Of a stretch of 64,000 nucleotides of DNA, positions 8,972 to 16,699 are shown piece by piece. Each line of letters starts with the position of its first letter. The stretch's first letter is position 1. The notes under the pieces are model-generated. The model was given only the letters and a program-made list of their open reading frames with translations. It was not told the DNA's origin and made no database searches. Source of the stretch: an archaeon (GTDB taxonomy: Archaea; Nanobdellota; Nanobdellia; Woesearchaeales; GW2011-AR9); the NCBI GenBank assembly GCA_018697095.1, contig JABHSG010000003.1, forward strand, positions 509,378-573,377, read 5' to 3'. Position numbers and translations under genes: made by a program.

Positions 8972-10483
8972 ATGATGGACATAAAATTCTTAACTGACGA
9001 TTTAAAAGAGCAAGGCAGCGATGCAATAGTTATCCCTTGTTTTGAAGATGAAGAGCAAAATAATTTTCTTGATTTGTGTGGCGATGACTTTGCCTCTGAA
9101 TACCAAAGGCTTCTAAAAAATAAAGTCTTCACTGCAAAAGCTCTTACAACTAGCACAATTAATACTCTTGGCAAGATAAATGCTGATAATATTATTTTAA
9201 TTGGTCTTGGGGAAAAAAAAGATTTGACTGCAGAAACTATAAGGCGCGCAGCATCTAAAGCGCACAAAAAAGTAAAAGCTCTCAAGGCAAATAGTTATGT
9301 TTCGCTTCTAAATCAAGTTTCAATTACTAATCTGTCTTCTAGCAGCGCAACTGTTAATGAAATAATTGCTGAAGTAGTTTTACTTGCAAATTATGAATTC
9401 AACCTTTATCGCAAAAAATCAATTGAAGAAGGAGATAATTATCATGGCCCAAGTACAATGCATTTATGGTCTGCAAAACAAGCTAATAAAAGCCAATTAG
9501 ACAAAATCGCAAAAGCTCAAATCACTGCAGAAGCAACTTGCTTTGTAAGAGACTTGGTTAATACTTCTCCACATGAAATGTATCCTGAAATTTTGGCAAA
9601 ACATGCACTTTCTTTAAAGGCACCAAATACTAAAGTAACTGTTTTTGACGAGAAGCAGCTTCTAAAAATGGGTTGTAATGGAATACTTGCTGTTGGTAAG
9701 GGTTCACAAAGGCCTCCTCGTTTAATTGTAATTGATTACAATCCAAAAACCAAAACTAACTCAAAATCAGTTGCAATTGTTGGTAAAGGGATTACTTTTG
9801 ATTCAGGCGGACTAAACATCAAGCCTGGTAAATACATGGAGACTATGAAAAGCGACATGTCAGGGGCTGCAAACGCTATTGCAATAATTAAAGCAGTTCA
9901 AAAACTAAAAATCCCAAAAAGAGTATTTGCAATTTGTGCTTGCGCAGAAAACATGCCAAGTGGAAAATCCTATCGTCCTGACGATGTGATTACTATGTAT
10001 TCTGGGAAAACTGCAGAAATTGGTAACACTGATGCTGAAGGAAGAATTGTTCTTGGGGACGCACTCGCTTACACTGAGAAAAATATCAAACCAGACCAGA
10101 TGATCGACTTTGCAACTTTAACTGGAGCTTGCGTTGTAGCACTTGGTAATTTCACCAGTGGCTTAATGACAACTCAAGATGATATGGCTAGTGATCTCAC
10201 AAATGCTGGATTAGCAACAGGTGACAAAGTTTGGAGACTTCCACTTTGGGAAGATTACAAAAGTCTAATGAAATCAAGTATTGCTGATGTGAGAAATATC
10301 TCTAGTGGACGTGCAGCAGGTAGTATTACTGCGGCAATATTTTTGCAACACTTTGTAGAAAAAACTCCTTGGGCTCATATTGATATCGCAGGAACCGCAT
10401 TTTTGGACAAAGCGCACCACTATAATCCAAAAGGTGCAACAGGTTCTGGTGTTAGATTGATTTTAGAATACTTAAGGCAGTAA
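8972..10483 (+). CDS. pepA: Leucyl aminopeptidase (M17 family, PepA)
   Basis: A cytosolic dizinc/dimanganese exopeptidase that removes N-terminal residues from peptides. The 503-residue length is normal for the family. The C-terminal catalytic domain shows GKGITFDSGGLNIKP (metal-binding Lys and Asp, about 271-285), KSDMSGAANA and the hallmark NTDAEGRIVLGDAL near 352. The N-terminal macro-like domain covers about residues 1-165. TATA-like TTCTTAAATAC lies about 27 bases upstream of the ATG. M17 enzymes are widespread in bacteria and less usual in archaea, so horizontal origin is possible. Confidence 0.95.
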   Translation: MMDIKFLTDDLKEQGSDAIVIPCFEDEEQNNFLDLCGDDFASEYQRLLKNKVFTAKALTTSTINTLGKINADNIILIGLGEKKDLTAETIRRAASKAHKKVKALKANSYVSLLNQVSITNLSSSSATVNEIIAEVVLLANYEFNLYRKKSIEEGDNYHGPSTMHLWSAKQANKSQLDKIAKAQITAEATCFVRDLVNTSPHEMYPEILAKHALSLKAPNTKVTVFDEKQLLKMGCNGILAVGKGSQRPPRLIVIDYNPKTKTNSKSVAIVGKGITFDSGGLNIKPGKYMETMKSDMSGAANAIAIIKAVQKLKIPKRVFAICACAENMPSGKSYRPDDVITMYSGKTAEIGNTDAEGRIVLGDALAYTEKNIKPDQMIDFATLTGACVVALGNFTSGLMTTQDDMASDLTNAGLATGDKVWRLPLWEDYKSLMKSSIADVRNISSGRAAGSITAAIFLQHFVEKTPWAHIDIAGTAFLDKAHHYNPKGATGSGVRLILEYLRQ

Positions 10484-10548
10484 GGTCAGACAATGTTCTT
10501 TTTATTTTTTAATTAATTTTTATTTGATAAATCAACATTAACTTCTAT

Positions 10549-10971
10549 TCATTCTCCATCTTTTCCTTTAACCTTAACATTATGACCGATCACTTCCATC
10601 TTTCCTTCGTATTCTTCGAGTGTTCCAAGTATCTCAACATAGTCTCCTTCATTTAGCCACACGTCATAATTTGTAAACAATACGACGGTTGTCTCTTCTA
10701 TCTTCTCATTCTCAACTTCCATGAATGCAACCTTTTCAAGTTGCGTCACTCGGCCAACTTTGCCACGTATTACTACAGCGGTGTCTTCACGTAGTCCGTC
10801 CAAAGACGAGATTGGGTCAAGTTCCAAGTTTCCAGAATAAAAAAACAACAAAACAAGTCCAACAAATGCGCTAATAATCACAATACGAGTTAATTGTTTC
10901 TCAGAAATATTTTTTTTAAAAAGATCATTTTCACTATTTGGGTCATCCATCACTTCAGATATTTTTTTCAC
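10549..10971 (-). CDS. Membrane-anchored OB-fold-like protein
   Basis: A 140-residue protein with a polar N-terminus, one membrane segment at about residues 28-46 (IVIISAFVGLVLLFFY) and a beta-rich outer part with GKVGRVTQLEKVAFMEVEN and GDYVEILGTLEEYEGKMEV. That spacing resembles an OB-fold of the tRNA_anti-like type. The fold is inferred from pattern only, and no nucleic-acid-binding function is shown. It is convergent with pepA and divergent from the gene at 11070. Confidence 0.65.
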   Translation of the reverse strand: MKKISEVMDDPNSENDLFKKNISEKQLTRIVIISAFVGLVLLFFYSGNLELDPISSLDGLREDTAVVIRGKVGRVTQLEKVAFMEVENEKIEETTVVLFTNYDVWLNEGDYVEILGTLEEYEGKMEVIGHNVKVKGKDGE

Positions 10972-11069
10972 ATATTTAAAACTGGACTTAGTATCTTGCC
11001 TGCGAATTAACTATTAATTAGGAGTTACAATGAATAGATTTATATCTAGTCTCTTAAATGCTCAGCTCT

Positions 11070-11798
11070 ATGTCTAATCAGCCTATGCCTCTCCCTAAAC
11101 CTCTTGGACCTGCTTTCTCTACTCGTGACTATTCAGTCCAAACAACTATTCTTCCAGGAACTGATTTAGCCTTAGTTGCCACAGCTCCATCTGAGCACAG
11201 TCCTTTGGTTGGTCTTTCTCTTTATGTTCAAAAAGAAGAAATCAAAAGGGAGGCTTCTCAATGTGGCCTTTTGAGGATGTTTGGCTCAGCGTTAGATTCA
11301 ATGGGTCTAGTAGGGCCTGTTTCTCGTGAACCAATTAGTATCGACTGGGAAAAAGAAGCAAGAGGTGCAATTGGTAATCTTACTTATCGTGGTCCAGGTA
11401 GTGGTTCTTCTGTCCATCATTTTGAAACAGAAATAAACTCTAGGTTTCTTCACGTGCCATATATCTTCGACGATCATTTTTACGTAGATTCTTTAGGTCG
11501 TTCACCTGAGCATCGTCCTCCTCTGGCTAGTAAGGCGCAGTGCCAAATAGATATGTCTCAAATTTCACCTATTTTTCCAAATTTATTCTATGTGTCTGCA
11601 CAATCAAATTTCCCTGGTACTGATGATCCTCTTATTGAGGCGCATTTTCCTTTTGTAGTTATTCCTAATCATCATCCTTCTGGGCCTGGCGAAGTCTATT
11701 CTGTGGGTTCTGCTCTTGATTTTTTGAATGGTTTATTCATTCAAGGAGTAGATCTTTCTCGAAGGTCCTTTACTGTAGAACGAAAATATAAATTTTAA
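11070..11798 (+). CDS. Hypothetical protein (about 242 aa)
   Basis: Unrecognised soluble protein, rich in Pro and Ser with motifs such as RGPGSGSSVHHFETE and DFLNGLFIQGVDLS. No signal peptide or membrane segment is visible. An upstream in-frame ATG exists at 11058, but TATA-like GATTTATAT (11036-11044) lies about 28 bases before the ATG at 11070, which I prefer. Codon use has more C/T-rich codons (cct, tct, ctt) than the suf genes. It precedes the S6e gene but that has its own promoter. Confidence 0.55.
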   Translation: MSNQPMPLPKPLGPAFSTRDYSVQTTILPGTDLALVATAPSEHSPLVGLSLYVQKEEIKREASQCGLLRMFGSALDSMGLVGPVSREPISIDWEKEARGAIGNLTYRGPGSGSSVHHFETEINSRFLHVPYIFDDHFYVDSLGRSPEHRPPLASKAQCQIDMSQISPIFPNLFYVSAQSNFPGTDDPLIEAHFPFVVIPNHHPSGPGEVYSVGSALDFLNGLFIQGVDLSRRSFTVERKYKF

Positions 11799-11819
11799 TT
11801 TTTTCGTTCTCATCCTAAA

Positions 11820-11942
11820 AGTTTATAAACCACATTCATTCCAACATGATCGCTGAGTCACCACTAATTGTGGCAGATTGTGCTTGAAATCTATGTTTCT
11901 GTAGGTTCTTGACGCATCTTAAGGCTCGGGGAGATAAAAAAT
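11820..11942 (+). promoter_or_regulatory. Promoter and long leader of the S6e gene
   Basis: TATA-like GTTTATAAAC at 11821-11830 predicts a start near 11850, giving a leader of roughly 90 bases, unlike the leaderless genes around it. The leader contains the small hairpin CCAC-TAATT-GTGG and ends with Shine-Dalgarno GGGGAG about ten bases before the ATG. A ribosomal-protein leader could serve autoregulation; that is inference. Confidence 0.5.
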
Positions 11943-12377
11943 ATGGCAAGTGAATTAGATTTTAAAGTTGTTATCGGACAAAAAGACGGTAAAACTCATC
12001 AACAAAAATTAGAATCAACTAATGCTGAAGCTTTAATGCGAAAACGTATTGGTGAAACTGTAAGTGGCGACGCTTTAGGCTTCCCTGGTTACGAATTTCA
12101 AATTACTGGTGGTTCAGATAATGCAGGTTTTCCTTTAAGAAAAGGAATTTTGGCTGCTCGTAAAAGAATCTTAGCGCAAAAAGGTGTTGGTATTTCTGGA
12201 AAAACTAGAAATAAAAACAAACAAAAAGGACTTTACCGAAGACGAACTGTTAGTGGAGAGATGATCTCAACTGGAACTAGTCAAATCAACATGAAAGTAA
12301 CCAAGGTTGGTCCAAATCCTCTTGGTGGCGCTCCAGCAGCTGAAGAAAAACCAGAAGCTGCTCCTAAAGCAGAATAA
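11943..12377 (+). CDS. rps6e: 30S ribosomal protein S6e
   Basis: S6e is a small-subunit ribosomal protein found in archaea and eukaryotes but not bacteria, and fixes this window as archaeal. The 144-residue product shows the family core: GETVSGDALGFPGYEFQITG, GFPLRKGI near residue 62, and the basic KGLYRRRTVSGEMIS. The C-terminal tail rich in Ala, Pro, Glu and Lys after about residue 127 is an extension beyond the core. Translation starts at the ATG with a GGGGAG ribosome-binding site. Confidence 0.95.
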   Translation: MASELDFKVVIGQKDGKTHQQKLESTNAEALMRKRIGETVSGDALGFPGYEFQITGGSDNAGFPLRKGILAARKRILAQKGVGISGKTRNKNKQKGLYRRRTVSGEMISTGTSQINMKVTKVGPNPLGGAPAAEEKPEAAPKAE

Positions 12378-12472
12378 TTTAAGATAAACAATTAGAAATA
12401 TTTTTATTATCTTTTTATTTATATCATCAAAAAGAAGACGTTTGGCTAAAAATATTTATCCAAGGTATAACA

Positions 12473-12655
12473 ATGAATATGAACGAATTAAATGCAAAAA
12501 TCACAAGTGGATTTCAAAACATTGTGACTTTAGTGACCTCTAGACTAAAAAATTTTAAAGTGATCTCTTTAGCAGAAAAAATTGCTTATCCTTTGGCTTT
12601 TCTGGGTTGCACTTTTGCTTTTCTGGGACTAATCTTTATAATTTTAGGAATATAA
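12473..12655 (+). CDS. Small single-span membrane protein (60 aa)
   Basis: A 60-residue product with a polar, amphipathic N-terminal half and one C-terminal membrane segment (about residues 40-59: YPLAFLGCTFAFLGLIFIIL). Ribosome-binding site AAGGT lies before the ATG, and TATA-like TAAAAATATTTA is further upstream. It ends 15 bases before the YhbY gene, so the two may share a transcript. No family is recognised. Confidence 0.55.
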   Translation: MNMNELNAKITSGFQNIVTLVTSRLKNFKVISLAEKIAYPLAFLGCTFAFLGLIFIILGI

Positions 12656-12670
12656 ATTAAACTAAATATT

Positions 12671-13030
12671 ATGGCAATCCCAAGATCAAGATCCAAATTT
12701 ACTCCTTCTAATAGTGAGTCCTTTGGACAATCAGCTTCAAGAACTTTAAACTCAAAGAAATTTCTAAAAACTAAGAGCAAAAAACTAAAACCTATGCTTC
12801 AAATTGGAAAGCTCGGCCTAACACCTAATACTCTTAAACACATAAAAACATTAGTTCAAAAACACAAACTAATCAAAATAAAACTTTTAAGGTCATTTAA
12901 GGATGAGCAAAAAGAATCTAGTCCTGATAAGACTGCAAAAGAATTAGCCCAAGAATTAGCTGACAAAGTTAATGCAAGGTTAATTGATAACGTTGGACTT
13001 ACAATTGCACTTGCTAAAAAGAACCTTTAA
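12671..13030 (+). CDS. YhbY/CRM-domain RNA-binding protein
   Basis: The 119 residues contain a CRM (CRS1-YhbY) domain, about 40-115: LQIGKLGLTPNTLKHIKTL, then LIKIKLLRSF and DNVGLTIALAKK. In place of the usual GxxG loop it has GKLG. Family members bind rRNA and pre-ribosomes in bacteria and archaea. The N-terminal 38 residues are basic and Ser-rich, probably disordered and RNA-contacting. It follows the small membrane protein with a 15-base gap. Confidence 0.85.
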   Translation: MAIPRSRSKFTPSNSESFGQSASRTLNSKKFLKTKSKKLKPMLQIGKLGLTPNTLKHIKTLVQKHKLIKIKLLRSFKDEQKESSPDKTAKELAQELADKVNARLIDNVGLTIALAKKNL

Positions 13031-13156
13031 TCCCTTAACTATTTCTTTTATGAATATTTTTTCTTATCTTAATTTTCTTCACTAAAGGCAAAAATATAAA
13101 AGCGCCATCTTCCTTTACTCACATTAACTTAGGTAATTAGCTAAGTATTGGTGATC

Positions 13157-13984
13157 ATGGTACATGCAAACGACGTTCTAGAAATAATCAAATCTCGAAG
13201 AACTATTGAGGAATTCTTACCAAAATATGTTGATTGGGATAAGATTAGTAAAATTCTTGACGCTGCAAGGCACGCTCCTAGTACTGGAAATATTCAAAAC
13301 TGGAAATTTATTGTAATTGATGATTCTTCTCAAAAACAAGCACTGGCTGCAGCAGCTTACGATCAGTACAAAATCACTATGGCTTCTCACTTAATTGTTG
13401 TTGTCGCGCAAATAGAAAAAGCTCAACGATATTATGGTTTGAGAGGAGTTAGGCTTTATAGTATTCAAAATTGCGCAGCAGCTATTGAGAATATGTTAAT
13501 CATGGCGCAAGCATTAGGGCTTGGGACAAAATGGATTGGCGCTTTTGACGAAGATAAAGTTCGTGCTGTTTGTGGGATCCCAGCAGCAGTTAGGCCTCAA
13601 GCAATTATTGCAGTGGGTTATGCAAAAGTTCAGCCACCAAAACCTCCTAAGTATCCTTTAGAGCCTCAAGCTTATCTTGGCAAGTGGCGTAACAGAATCA
13701 GGGATGCGAATAGATATATGGGAACGTACTCTGCGATTTTAAAGAAAAACCTAACTGCAATTAAAGATACTGCAGCAGCTGCAAGTAAAATGGCAGAAGA
13801 AAAGTTTGCTCCAAATTTAAAAAAGCAATCCATGCAAAAAAAAGATACTATTCAAAAAGCAGGAACAAAAGGAATTCTCTCAATAACAGATAAGATTCGA
13901 GCAAAACTCAAAAAACAATTGGGTCAAGAAGAAGAATCAAAACCTAGGCCTAAAAAAGATAATATTGAAGATGAAGAATTCTAA
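13157..13984 (+). CDS. Nitroreductase-family flavoprotein
   Basis: FMN-dependent nitroreductase-like oxidoreductase. The N-terminal region NDVLEIIKSRRTIEEFLPK, then AARHAPSTGNIQNWKFIVI, and GLGTKWIGAF near residues 115-125 are standard family motifs. The catalytic domain ends near residue 180; a further 95-residue tail is Lys/Ala-rich and likely helical, an unusual addition. A TTG nine bases upstream is possible, but the ATG at 13157 aligns better with family starts. The physiological substrate cannot be inferred. TATA-like AAATATAAAAG is at about 13092-13101. Confidence 0.88.
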   Translation: MVHANDVLEIIKSRRTIEEFLPKYVDWDKISKILDAARHAPSTGNIQNWKFIVIDDSSQKQALAAAAYDQYKITMASHLIVVVAQIEKAQRYYGLRGVRLYSIQNCAAAIENMLIMAQALGLGTKWIGAFDEDKVRAVCGIPAAVRPQAIIAVGYAKVQPPKPPKYPLEPQAYLGKWRNRIRDANRYMGTYSAILKKNLTAIKDTAAAASKMAEEKFAPNLKKQSMQKKDTIQKAGTKGILSITDKIRAKLKKQLGQEEESKPRPKKDNIEDEEF

Positions 13985-14064
13985 TAACTTACTTCTGGAT
14001 TAATTATTTTTACTCTTAATCAAAAAACTTCTCACTTATTCTTCACTTTTTGGTGTAAACAAAT

Positions 14065-14073
14065 CTTTAAATA
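14065..14073 (+). promoter_or_regulatory. TATA box for the ftsZ-upstream RNA region
   Basis: CTTTAAATA is a near-ideal archaeal TATA box with AAAC/AAATC purine-rich bases upstream as a BRE. It predicts a start near 14097, about 480 bases before the ftsZ ATG. Confidence 0.55.
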
Positions 14074-14096
14074 GAATTTACTCCTTGTCAGAATCA

Positions 14097-14560
14097 GTTA
14101 GTCTTATACTTTTGAACTCTGTTCAAAGTTGATAAAAAGAAAAGTTTAATTTGAGATTGGTAGTCTCGATGATTGTGTAGTTGTTTTCGGTAGGTTTCGT
14201 AGTCGTTAGTTTCTAATTAGTGTTAGCATCGCGTGTGTTTCTCGTCGGTAGTAAGCGTTTGCTATAGATTAAGTAATGCTAAACTAGTATATATTGATTT
14301 ATATGCTGGAGTATATAGGTAGAGCTATCCCTACAAAGAAAGTGTCATTACAAAAGCACTTTAATCAAAGCATCAAAGTAAAGATGTCAAGAAAATAGTG
14401 GGTTTGGATCAACTAAAGCATTAAAAGTTGTTTTTGAAAAAAAAACAGCATGACCTAGCAGATCATCGCTGGTAAGTCGAGTAATCGGCGGCCCTAAAGT
14501 ATGTGGGACTCAAATTCTGAGCTCATGTGTATTGGGGGGGTGAAAGTAACAAAACAAAAC
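14097..14560 (+). ncRNA. Candidate structured RNA or very long ftsZ leader
   Basis: Between the nitroreductase stop and ftsZ there are 590 bases without a gene. From the predicted start near 14097 the sequence changes character (G/T-rich, many stop codons in all frames) and folds locally: hairpins at 14111-14127 (TTTGAAC/GTTCAAA, 3-base loop), 14153-14167, 14286-14307, 14339-14362, 14453-14473 and 14509-14521, and a long-range pairing TTAGCAT (14223-14229) with ATGCTAA (14276-14282). I cannot assign a known RNA. RNase P RNA would be the right size, but I do not find its GGAAAGUCC or ACAGAA signatures. The end point is arbitrary. Confidence 0.5.
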
Positions 14561-14576
14561 TGAGGTGGAAAAACAC

Positions 14577-15641
14577 ATGGATTTTATAGTAGAAAGCGCA
14601 TTACAAAGTATGCCAGAAGAAAACTTTGAAGATATGACACAAGCAAACATTAAGGTAATTGGTGTTGGTGGAGCAGGTAACAACATGGTTGGCTGGCTTT
14701 ACAAAAAAGGCATCAAAGGTGCTGAGATTATTGCAACAAACACAGATCACCAGCACTTAGGAATTACTGGTGCTGACAGAAAATTTCTAATTGGAAAAGA
14801 CTGTACTCGTGGTCTTGGTTGTGGAGGATACCCAAGTAAGGGTGCTGAAGCAGCTCAGGAGAGTATGGCTATGCTAAAAGAATCACTTAAGGCTTCAGAC
14901 ATGGTTTTTGTCTGCGCAGGTATGGGTGGTGGAACAGGTACTGGAGCAGCTCCAGTAGTTGCGCAAGTAGCTAAAGATACAGGTTCAATTGTAATTGGAA
15001 CAGTTACTATGCCTTTTAGTATTGAAAAAGCACGATGTGATAAAGCAGAGTTTGGTTTACAACAACTTCGTCAAGTATGTGACACTGTTATTGTAATTGA
15101 CAACAACCGTTTAGTTCAAATTGCGGGTAACTTACCAATTCAGCAAGCTTTTGCTGTAGCTAACGAGTTAATTGCAACTATGATTAAAGGAATTGTAGAA
15201 ACAATTGCAGTACCAAGTTTAGTAAACCTGGATTATGCAGATGTTCGTGCAATTATGACTAATGGTGGAGTAGCAGCTATTGGTGTTGGGTCTTCTGATA
15301 CTAACAACCGTGTTGAAGAAGCTGTTAAAGGCGCACTTGCAAATCCTCTTCTAGATATCAACTACGAAGGAGCAACCGGTGCACTAATTCACGTAACTGG
15401 TGGACCAGATTTAACACTTGAAGAAATTTCCAAAATTGGAGAAATGGTAACAGAATCCCTTGACGATGACGCGAATGTTATTTGGGGAGCAAGAGTTCTT
15501 GATGCAATGAAAGGTAAAGTAACAATTATGACCATCATTACTGGAGTTAACTCACCATGGATCTTAGGAAAGATGGATGTTAAAAGGCAAAAAGCACGTG
15601 CTCAAGCTTTTACCAAAGAACTCGGAATTGAATTAGTTTAA
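14577..15641 (+). CDS. ftsZ: Cell division GTPase FtsZ
   Basis: Tubulin-like GTPase that assembles the division ring. The protein has N-terminal IKVIGVGGAGNNMVGWL, the tubulin signature GGGTGTG at about 120-126, and the T7-loop area DYADVRAIMTNGG. The fold ends close to the C-terminus: only a short basic tail follows, with no long linker or clear conserved C-terminal peptide. A GTG at 14565 is in frame, but the ATG at 14577 has Shine-Dalgarno GAGGTGG at ideal spacing and is preferred (354 aa). The long structured upstream region is probably part of its transcript or a separate RNA. Confidence 0.96.
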   Translation: MDFIVESALQSMPEENFEDMTQANIKVIGVGGAGNNMVGWLYKKGIKGAEIIATNTDHQHLGITGADRKFLIGKDCTRGLGCGGYPSKGAEAAQESMAMLKESLKASDMVFVCAGMGGGTGTGAAPVVAQVAKDTGSIVIGTVTMPFSIEKARCDKAEFGLQQLRQVCDTVIVIDNNRLVQIAGNLPIQQAFAVANELIATMIKGIVETIAVPSLVNLDYADVRAIMTNGGVAAIGVGSSDTNNRVEEAVKGALANPLLDINYEGATGALIHVTGGPDLTLEEISKIGEMVTESLDDDANVIWGARVLDAMKGKVTIMTIITGVNSPWILGKMDVKRQKARAQAFTKELGIELV

Positions 15642-15740
15642 TACTAGTTTCTTTTTTCTTTTTATTTTCTTTTTTTTAATTAGTACTAGTGCTAACTTTG
15701 CAAATCACATTTAGTAAATCAAATTTCATATTTAACACCT

Positions 15741-15860
15741 GATTTAGCGAAAGCTAAGTCAACACCACCCCCAAAACGCTAAGCGTGCGGGAGCATCTGC
15801 CACCCAGCAGTTGTTCTAATTAACACACCTTGCTCTCGCACCGCTTTGCCTTTTTTTCTT
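15741..15860. ncRNA. Candidate small structured RNA downstream of ftsZ
   Basis: Two strong hairpins stand in the ftsZ-distal gap. The first (15741-15760) is an 8-bp stem GATTTAGC/GCTAAGTC closed by a GAAA tetraloop. The second pairs GTGCGGGAGCA (15785-15795) with TGCTCTCGCAC (15831-15841) and contains an inner CTGC/GCAG stem. A T-run follows at 15851 on the plus strand, as for a transcript end, but a TATA-like AAACTTATA on the minus strand (about 15872-15882) could also start a minus-strand RNA. No tRNA or H/ACA signature is seen. Strand is undecided. Confidence 0.45.
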
Positions 15861-15891
15861 AAGAATTACTCTATAAGTTTAATAACGAAGT

Positions 15892-16308
15892 TTATCTCAA
15901 ACAAGCAAGTGCTAGTCCTTCGTAATTTTCTTGTAAATCACCAGCAGCTCCCATTAATCTCACTGTATTTTGATATACTTGTGTCTCTTTTTGTCCAAGT
16001 CGTCCAAGCAAACCAATCTGTCCATCCATGACATCTTGGAATTCTTCAAAAAAATCACCAATCCTTACAAGTGTATCATATCTATCTTCAGGGGATAATG
16101 GTTCAACACAAGCAAGGAGTCTACTTGCACCTTGCTCTAATTGTTCAAAAGCTCCACTTGGGTTCTTTGTAGCATAACTCGCAGCTCCATCTAAAAGCCC
16201 ATAAGCTTCAAACATTTCAGCTCCTTCTCTTTCAACATCTGCAGCGGTAAGAGTATAGTCTACTTGAAGATCTTCTACTCCTCTATCGCCTATTTGGTCT
16301 TCTGCCAT
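15892..16308 (-). CDS. Acidic alpha-helical hypothetical protein (138 aa)
   Basis: Unrecognised. A strongly acidic protein (many Glu and Asp, few Lys) that looks all-helical, for example AEMFEAYGLLDGAASYA and FFEEFQDVMDGQIGLLGRLG. No membrane segment or signal peptide. It lies 21 bases after the 79-aa gene on the same strand, so the two are probably one transcript read from about 16600. Confidence 0.55.
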   Translation of the reverse strand: MAEDQIGDRGVEDLQVDYTLTAADVEREGAEMFEAYGLLDGAASYATKNPSGAFEQLEQGASRLLACVEPLSPEDRYDTLVRIGDFFEEFQDVMDGQIGLLGRLGQKETQVYQNTVRLMGAAGDLQENYEGLALACLR

Positions 16309-16329
16309 CTTTCTAAATTAACTTACTGA

Positions 16330-16569
16330 TTATCTCCAATTTCTATCAAGCAAATCTTGTCTATGTTCTCTTTCATTATCCCATCTTCCTTTTTTAGTGC
16401 GCTTGTTATGTCTATATCTATCAGCTTGATTTAAGATTCCTTTGTGATGTTTTACTTTTTGACCAAAAATAGGTCCAACTGCCTCTAAACTAGTGGGGTC
16501 ATATTTAGTAATGTTCCCTTGTCTTTTATTGTCTTTGTAATGGTTGCCTGGACTGCTGTATTCTTCCAT
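16330..16569 (-). CDS. Basic, hydrophilic hypothetical protein (79 aa)
   Basis: Unrecognised 79-residue protein, very rich in Lys, Arg, His, Asn and Asp and nearly devoid of hydrophobic segments, so probably disordered or nucleic-acid associated. TATA-like TTTTATAAAG on the minus strand at about 16590-16600 stands 25-30 bases before the ATG. Its acidic downstream neighbour (138 aa) is opposite in charge, so an interacting pair is possible, but this is speculation. Confidence 0.5.
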   Translation of the reverse strand: MEEYSSPGNHYKDNKRQGNITKYDPTSLEAVGPIFGQKVKHHKGILNQADRYRHNKRTKKGRWDNEREHRQDLLDRNWR

Positions 16570-16699
16570 AAGGGTCAGAAAGATGTATCTCTTTATAAAA
16601 TCTACTGAGAATTAGTCACTTCCAAGTGACAATAACTTAATCAAACTAAAATCTTTCTAAAACCTTACATTTATATACGAAATTGCTACCTTCCAAAGC

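Noticed and set aside
11850..11942. Box C/D small RNA in the S6e leader
   Set aside because: ATGATCG and CTGA are present but do not give a proper C/D and C'/D' arrangement.
14097..14560. RNase P RNA upstream of ftsZ
   Set aside because: Length and position would fit, but the conserved GGAAAGUCC and ACAGAA/GCUUAU-type core sequences were not found on either strand.
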